From assembly GCA_963377175.1 (NCBI GenBank), contig CAUJNA010001846.1, forward strand, positions 743,501 to 807,500: 64,000 bases of DNA. The letters are read 5' to 3'. Origin of the DNA: Effrenium voratum (Eukaryota > Sar > Dinophyceae > Suessiales > Symbiodiniaceae). This document shows, one piece after another, positions 58,000-64,000 of this stretch; within the stretch, counting starts at the first letter, position 1; every line of letters begins with the position of its first letter. The notes below the pieces were generated by a model. The model was given only the letters and a program-made list of their open reading frames with translations, was not told the origin of the DNA and ran no database searches. The position numbers and the translations under genes were made by a program.

Positions 58000-60841
58000 T
58001 CAGCCGAAAGGCGCGGCATAGAGCGAGAGCAGCAGGATCACCCCGAAGGCGCTCAGCCAGGACCAGATGAAGATGCCGATGAAGCACACGTCCACTAGGA
58101 AGGACAGCGCCTAGCTGCCGTACAAAACAATAATAATAAAAGAAAGAGTCTGCATATATTTAGCAGATAAACACGAAAAATGACATATGGAGGAAACAAG
58201 GTAAGGAAGTATTGCAATGAGGTAGTTCAAGGAAGATGGCTCACGTGCGGACCCGAAGCAGGCAGGGTGGGCTAACTGCTTGCCGTCCAGAAAGAGCTCA
58301 ACACCATCGGCTGAGAGCCCGGCCAAGAGGTAATAGTACGCATTCCTCGGATGTCTCGGCCGGATTTGGGAGCCCCCTGTGCGCCGATTTTGTTGGGCGG
58401 TGCTTGACCAACGTGTCTGGAAGTGACGACAAGAGCTGAGCACCGAAAAGCCACGCGTTCTACCGTGGTTGGACGAGTTCATTTAAGCCTCGATATAATA
58501 TCCCTACTGTGGGTGGACAGAATCCAGCACCGCTTTGAGACCGTCAGAAACCATTGCTTGTCGGTACTTGCAGGGATCATCATTCCAACGTTTCCTAGGT
58601 GGTGCGAAATGGATTTCGGCCATCCAAAGTCTTCACCGGGAACCTGCTGCTGTCTGCGTCGACGCCCTACTCTCAATGGGAACGAAATGAAACGTCCGTC
58701 CATGGCTCAGGTGGCTCTCCAGCATGTACACCGCGCCAATGTAGGCCTGGAGATCCCAACATTGCTGCACCCCACCCACCCTCCCCCCCGAATCCGCTGG
58801 TTTTCGGGGAACTGGAAGAGGTGGGACCTTCAGTCAAAAGCCCTCGAAGGCCCAGGCTGCAAGCTGCAGTGAAAATCCGTCAAACCCTTCGTGCCTCTCG
58901 AGGTAAGGTCATGCTCTCATCAAGAACTTCTCTAAATGGATGTGTTGTTGGGTGGGCTCTCCCCAAAATGGTTGGGCTCTTTTGGTGTCCCTTTGAAACC
59001 GTCCCTAAAAGTGTACCCTCAAGAAAGACAGACCCAATTGCCCTGGGGCGCGTCCCTACCCTCCCAAGCCAATGGAAGTGAACGAGCTCTTTGGTACATG
59101 ACTGGGCTGTCTGCGAAAAGTGGCTAAGTGTTAGTGAGTTAAATAAAAACTACCACAAGCCAAAAACCTAGAAACCTGAAAACCTAAGGGGATGGCTGGG
59201 AACCACTCAAGTAATACCCCTCCACCCTGAACACTTCCGTCGGTTTGAAACGGCCCCTTTTGGGGTCGCTTCGAACCGCAGGCCTGGATGATGCAGAAGA
59301 CCTGACCCCGGATCCCGGATCCCTGAAACCCGAAGGGAAGCCATACGGGCCATACGTCTTTGATACCGGGAGGAAACGACAAGGAGATGGCTGGAAGGCC
59401 GAAGGATGGTCGAGGGTGCGAGGTCCGTCGATCAAAGGTGCGGGGAAAAATGAACAAGGAGATACCAAAATACCAAAAAGCAATCAACACAAACTCCCAG
59501 GAGGATCGCTTGAGGGTGAACACTGAAAACACGGACTGAGTGAGGGCTCTGTCCAAAGAAAGGTTCGAACATGGTGATTACCTGTGACACGTTTCAAGCC
59601 TCATGTTGAACCCTGAAGAACCTTCCCCGACTGCAACATAGCATCAGGTCGGATGCCTCCAACAGACACGATCACCAGACAAAATGGAGAACGTGCGCTC
59701 GCTTCTGCGATCCGTGAAAAAACAAGAAGTGGCACCTCTGTTCAAGGCGCGATCGATCGCTCGCTCGCTCGCTCGCTCGCTCGCTCGCTCGAGGGAGCGA
59801 GCGAGCTGTCCTAGCTGTCCTTTGGCAAAGTAGATCAATTCCGCTGACAGATGCAAACATAGACCAGTGTCTAATTGAAACCAGCGGTACGCATCTATTT
59901 TCTAGACCTGCTGATAGAGGGGTTGTGGCCCTTCATATCGAGGTCCTATGTTCAACCAAGCTGAAACTAGAAAGGGCATGGAGAAAAGCTTTGATGCGGG
60001 TCCAAACGGGGGTCATAGTCTTGACAACCCCTTCACAGAAGTCATAGTCGATACCTGGTAAAACCATGCTTCAAGAATCCAAAAGGCGGGGGCCATCCCT
60101 TACGAACCTTCATCTACCCGGGCTTTGCTTACAGTTTCCCGCCCAGCGGCGCTGAACAGGCAGAAGGCGCCGTAGGCCCACTGCACCTCCTGGGACACAG
60201 TGATGCCAGCCGCCAGGTGGTAAGGCGCATCTCCTCGATTTGTCTCGGTGGAGTCCGGTGCAGCTGTTGACTGCTCCCCAGCACAGGCAGATTCACGTGG
60301 AAAACCAAAGAAACACCATCTTAGAGGAATCTTATTTTTAGTCAACTTGCAGGGGAGTAGCCCATAAACATGTTTACCCAATCGCTGCCCCTTGGAAAAT
60401 CAACCTGGCGTTCAGTCGTGTAATCAGAAAATGGAAGCCGTCCACGCCTCTAGGTTTGTCAAGCTTGGAACTTAGCCTGTCCCTGAATCCGCTTGCAGAA
60501 GCCTGTCAAAGCAAACCTTGGTAAGGTAGCGAGCAGCTTTGCTTTTGCAGCCCCCACTAAACATGATCAGAACCGAACATCCTAAAAACTTGCCAAGCGC
60601 AGTGAAGGGAACACTGCGTGCCCACGAACCACTTCAGGAACAAAACCCGAGGAAACCAACCTGAAACCTTCAAGCCATTGCACCATATCACAAGGCTTGC
60701 GACCTCCGCGCCCTCGACTCCGAAAGGAGAGGACGGCCGCTGGCAACACGCCGCGCCTGGGGCCTTCGAGAGGCACAAGAGGCAGACCCCGAAGTGCACC
60801 GCCAGCACGACGTAGATCTCGGCGAGGCGCGGTCCGAGGGA
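58000..60841 (-). CDS. Small multi-pass membrane protein, 3' exons with stop
   Basis: Exons 60712-60841 (acceptor CGAAG, donor GCGCGG), 60133-60233 (acceptor CGAG, donor GTAAGC) and 58000-58110 (acceptor GCTAG, ends TGA). Phases 0/1, 2/0, 0/stop agree. The joined peptide (about 113 residues) has three hydrophobic spans: EIYVVLAVHFGVCLLCL; VQWAYGAFCLFSAAG; and a long one made of FLVDVCFIGIFIWSWLSAF and GVILLLSLYAAPFG at the C-terminus. A further exon (58273-58345, NAYYYLLAGLSADGVELFLD) also fits if exon 2 ends at a GC donor at 60140 instead. Family not recognised. The 5' end is not found. The retrotransposon begins 250 bp past the stop. Confidence 0.5.
58504..58630. repeat. MITE family 3 copy
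   Basis: 127 bp; left CTACTGTGGGTGGACAGAATC, right GGATTTCGGCCATCCAAAG, interior CATCATTCCAACGTTTCCTAGG. It lies in the intron between exons 60133-60233 and 58000-58110. Confidence 0.6.
58938..59034. repeat. MITE family 2, diverged copy
   Basis: Right end GTACCCTCAAGAAAGACAGACCCA and interior CTTTTGGTGTCCCTTTGAAACC match the family; the left end (TGGATGTGTTGTTGGGTGGG) is diverged. Confidence 0.4.
59035..59747. other. Intronic sequence, nothing further seen
   Basis: Ordinary low-complexity-free sequence. ORFs on both strands at 59131-59556 overlap one another and lack protein character. Confidence 0.35.
59748..59805. repeat. (GCTC)n microsatellite with palindromic edge
   Basis: ATCGATCGCTCGCTCG... 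about nine GCTC units, then GAGGGAGCGAGCGAGC, which can pair back on the run. Confidence 0.9.
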
Positions 60842-60849
60842 CTTCGCGT

Positions 60850-60930
60850 TTTTTGTTTGTTTTTTGTGTGTGTTTTTTTTTTTTTTGTGTGTTGTTGTTG
60901 CTTTTTGTGTTTTGTTTTTTTTTTTTTTCC
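60850..60930 (+). repeat. T/G-rich simple tract
   Basis: Runs of T (up to 15) with TTGTTTG and GTGTGTG insertions. On the gene strand this is an A/C-rich tract just upstream of exon 60712-60841. Confidence 0.85.
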
Positions 60931-61792
60931 GGAAACCGATCGAAGCTTTGGGGTTCAGGTCACCTTTGGGTTGGATTCATGGTCACGTGGCGTTCCATTC
61001 ATTCCATCCGAATTCTAGAAAGAACATATTCCTTTGGATGTTCGATTCGGCAAGCCAGGCAAGGCATTTGGCTTGAAGCCCACGACTAAGAGGGGTTAAC
61101 TCCACTTAGAGGGTCATAGGCTAAGCCACCAACGACTTGCTAACATGAACGAACACCCAAGTAAGGCCTCTGGGGAACGGAAGGAATGCAAAATTCACAA
61201 GTTTAGAGTCTAAGCTGTGGTTCTGGGGCAATCACGCCCAAAAGTGACTTTGAGAGCCCTGAAAATGTCCCAACCCATCGCTTGCAACTTGCCAGCCACG
61301 GCAACCGACATCCAGGCCCCGCACCCAAAAAGAACTCCTGAAGGCTGCGGAAGGCATGGGGAGAAGGGGAGCGCAAGGTCCCCCCCCCAGTTGCCTTGGA
61401 CCTTGAAAACCATACATGTTTGTTTACCAGAAATAGGTTGGCAGTATGTGTCTTTCAGTGTCCGTCTTGTCCTTTTGCCATCAAAGAGAGGGGTGTTTCA
61501 ACATCCCAATCTCCATGTGACATCGTCCACAAGACTCGGACGTTGGACCCTACCCCCGCCCACTAACAGCCCCTTTACCGATGAGAGAAGAGCCCCAAGA
61601 GACGTCCCTTCAGCGTAGGCATTTTCTACACGTGTCCTTGTTGAAGTTGGAGCCCCGACATGGCTGTGGAGTTCACTTCACTTTCCCTGAAAAACCGAAA
61701 ACGGGGTAAACCCCCCCAAAAAAAAGAGGAGGGGGGAAGACAAAGAAGCGCGACGAGTCCATATTTGGGGTGAAAGACATCCCAGCGACTTC
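60931..61792. other. No gene seen
   Basis: Between the stop of one minus-strand gene (61793) and the first exon found for the next (60841). Any promoter or trans-splice acceptor for the downstream gene would be here, but none can be named. Confidence 0.35.
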
Positions 61793-62974
61793 TCAGCTCC
61801 TTGTGAGGAGCCCTTTCAGCTCCTCCAGAACCGACATCTCACAGGTTCGCTTCCTGAGCGAAGCTGTTCTGTTCGCTTCGCGGGCGAGTTGGGGGCCAGG
61901 TTTGGAGGGCTCGACTCGCCAGAAAAACCAATCTGCTCTCCCACCAAATCGGTGGCGTGGAAGTCGTTCAAATAAGGTGCTGGTGTAGAAAACCAGCGGG
62001 CTTCAAGTCCCCGAACCAACCCGATCCCCCCCTCCAGAAAGAGCAGCAAGCCAACCCAAATCGGCTTCCAACAAAACCTTTGGAAATCTGAACAGCAGCC
62101 CCTCATATCTTAGTGGAATTGCGGGCTTCGTTTGGCCGTTCTAGTAAGAATACCCAAAAGTCAGTGAGGGGAGAACACATATCTAGTCTGGCTTGCCCTG
62201 CAGCCGAATTTACATGTGCGGGAATTCGGCGAAATGCTGAACTATACATTCAAGCACCGGCGCTCGATATCCATTGGGGGAAGCAGTCAAAATCACAAGC
62301 CACCCATGATCCATATTATAACATGACACTGGTCTGTCGAATTGCAGTGAAAAAAACTAAGCCTCACATCGACAATATTCTTATACCGAGAGGTAAGTCT
62401 ACATGACACATGGTTGGCAAATCCACCTTTGCGTTCAGTTCAGTACCTCCTCTCGAGGAATCCGGCCATGGAACCATCTCAACGGACAAAACTATACGTG
62501 CTTCCCCAAAAGGACATCGGACATTTTGGGGCTCAGTCCTAAACCCGCTGTTCTGACCACTTTGTGTAAACAAGTAGCCGTCCCCTCAACGCAACAGCAA
62601 ATGACCAATAATGCTGTCAGCGACTTATTGAAGAAAAGAACAAGGGTGGTAAACGGACTCGACGGGCTGTCACTCTCTTGGGGTTATGGCTGTGTGTCTT
62701 AAATTTGGATTTGGACCCTCCAAAAATGTTGGCCTTTAAAGCCAACCCCCAAAAAGAGCAATGTTGACCCGTCCTGTTCATAGTTGGATGATCCCTCCAA
62801 AAGTGAAGGATTCCCACCAAAAAAGGGAACCCTCCAAAAATGAAATCAACCAGAACCTTCTTACTCCAGGGCGTTCATTTCCCTCAAAGACGTGTCACCC
62901 GCCCCTGCCACCCTTCCGAGGACGTGGCGCGGATGGGGGCTTTGGCCATAGGGCTTTGGAGCCAAAAGCCCAAG
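61793..62974 (-). CDS. Unidentified gene, last two exons
   Basis: Exon 62899-62974 (acceptor CGGCAG, donor GTGACA) codes LLAPKPYGQSPHPRHVLGRV and exits in phase 1. Exon 61793-61875 (acceptor GCGAAG) enters with two bases, codes TCEMSVLEELKGLLTRS and ends at TGA. The phases match. The tail has a short amphipathic helix-like end. No family recognised; further 5' exons would lie to the right. Confidence 0.4.
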
Positions 62975-63516
62975 CTGCCGGAAGCCAAGCTCAAGTGGGT
63001 TGGATGGAATGAAACGCCCATCTAAGCCCGCGCCTTCGAATTTTTGTTCCAAACTAGAAGTCTGTCATTTTCTCTGTCGGCCTCTAAAAATCCCCGCGCC
63101 TCGCACGGGGAAGGCCAGTAGGATCACTTCACCGCGCCCATGGAATGTTGTGCCATACTGTTCACAAAGACTTCGGTGATTGTGTACAGCTCTGGCAAAC
63201 CTGTTCATCCGTTTGGGTGGGTCCCCCCAAACCCCAACAAATCCAACACGGGATGTCTTTCCTCAAACTAAATAACATTTTGGGGTCCTTCTGTGCATTT
63301 CCCACCAACGCTTAATCCTGAAAAAACCTTCCCCGTCAAAAAACCAGGTGAGTCAGAATCAAAACCTGGTATTAAAATAATAATCTACCCAAATCCATGC
63401 TTCAAGAAGTAAAAAATCAACGCGAATTCTGGTGGGGACTCTCCCTTAAGGTTCACCTACCCACATTTTGAGGGCGCGGCTCTGTTTGGAAAAGAAACCT
63501 TCAACTTGAACTTCAA
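62975..63516. other. No gene seen
   Basis: A small GC-rich patch at 63085-63125 has a stop in each minus frame and is not called. Confidence 0.35.
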
Positions 63517-63652
63517 CTTGCTTTGCTTAGTAGGGAATGACCGAGTCCGGGTATTGGGAACGAACCGTTTGGGAATTTCTTTAAAGGAAACCAAATCGGG
63601 GATGGTTTTCTCGGGGTCATTCCGTTTCTCATTCCCTGTCCATCGAAGCAAG
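63517..63652. repeat. MITE family 4 copy
   Basis: 136 bp with ends CTTGCTTTGCTTAGTAGGGA and TCCCTGTCCATCGAAGCAAG (inverted) and interior GGGGTCATTCC; partner of 19291-19413. Confidence 0.6.
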
Positions 63653-63799
63653 TCAAGTCGTCCCTGCAAGCACTGGCTCCCATCTGGCTGTGGCTCAAAG
63701 AATCATGCCCCTCGGCAAGTGTTGTACCAAAGACGAAAAACCTGCGGTTTGCCCCATCTCTTTCTTTGACCCCTGACAATGGGTACATGGCGCCCAAAC

Positions 63800-63938
63800 C
63801 CATCTGGCCATGGCTCAAAATCCAAATCATACCCCGGTGAACATCCAAATCCCCACTAAAATAGGTTCTAAAATGGGAGGTAAATTCACCTACCCCAAAA
63901 TGGGATCAACCACAACAGTTTTGACGACCACAGCCATC
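63800..63938. repeat. MITE family 1 long variant
   Basis: Ends CATCTGGCCATGGCTCAAAA and TTTTGACGACCACAGCCAT; interior GTGAACATCC, CCCCACTAAAATAGG, TTCTAAAATGGGAGG as in 19584-19705. Confidence 0.55.
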
Positions 63939-64000
63939 TCTTCTTTTTTCCGCCCGCGAGCCGCGCCTAGGCCCCCAGGGCGCGGCCTTCGCTCCCGTCC

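Noticed and set aside
63945..64000. GC-rich patch at the right edge as an exon
   Set aside because: Cut by the window end and open in more than one frame; no acceptor in view.

Overview
The window looks like dinoflagellate nuclear DNA, most likely from a Symbiodiniaceae-type genome. This rests on several independent signs. Short GC-rich exons of 40-130 bp sit in long, AT-richer introns. Their splice sites are mostly GC donors with GAG, AAG or CAG acceptors. Every gene reads on the minus strand. There are several families of short inverted-repeat elements and TTTAGGG-type repeats. A tyrosine-recombinase retrotransposon carries a remnant of the dinoflagellate spliced leader in its repeats. The species is inferred, not proven.

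Layout from the left. 0.1-0.33 kb: the first exon of an RS-domain protein, with more beyond the edge. 0.63-0.70 kb: a tRNA-Arg(CCT) gene. 1.0-5.9 kb: scattered exons of one or more genes. 6.7-22.6 kb (possibly to 24.4 kb): a minus-strand gene of at least 15 exons whose joined frame codes about 405 residues and carries ATP-grasp features. 24.5-25.9 kb: poly-C/poly-A and a degenerate minisatellite. 26.1-27.2 kb and 36.0-46.6 kb: two paralogous copies of a membrane-protein gene; three shared exons differ at 16 sites, all silent. Between the copies lie two satellite fields: a CACGTG-rich one (28.7-31.7 kb) and an 85-bp-unit one (32.9-35.9 kb). 40.5-40.7 kb: interstitial telomere-like repeats. 49.05-57.75 kb: one tyrosine-recombinase retrotransposon with split direct repeats, containing gag-like, unknown, recombinase and reverse transcriptase/RNase H reading frames, all broken. 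58.0-60.8 kb and 61.8-63.0 kb: 3' parts of two further minus-strand genes; the first encodes a multi-pass membrane protein.

The host gene models come from reading, not from transcript data. I looked for GC-rich patches with an open frame, placed AG acceptors and GC/GT donors, and kept a junction only if codon phase matched across it. The ATP-grasp chain and the three duplicated exons are well supported. The ends of the other chains are less certain. Most long ORFs in the window are by-products of satellites or antisense shadows of the retroelement.
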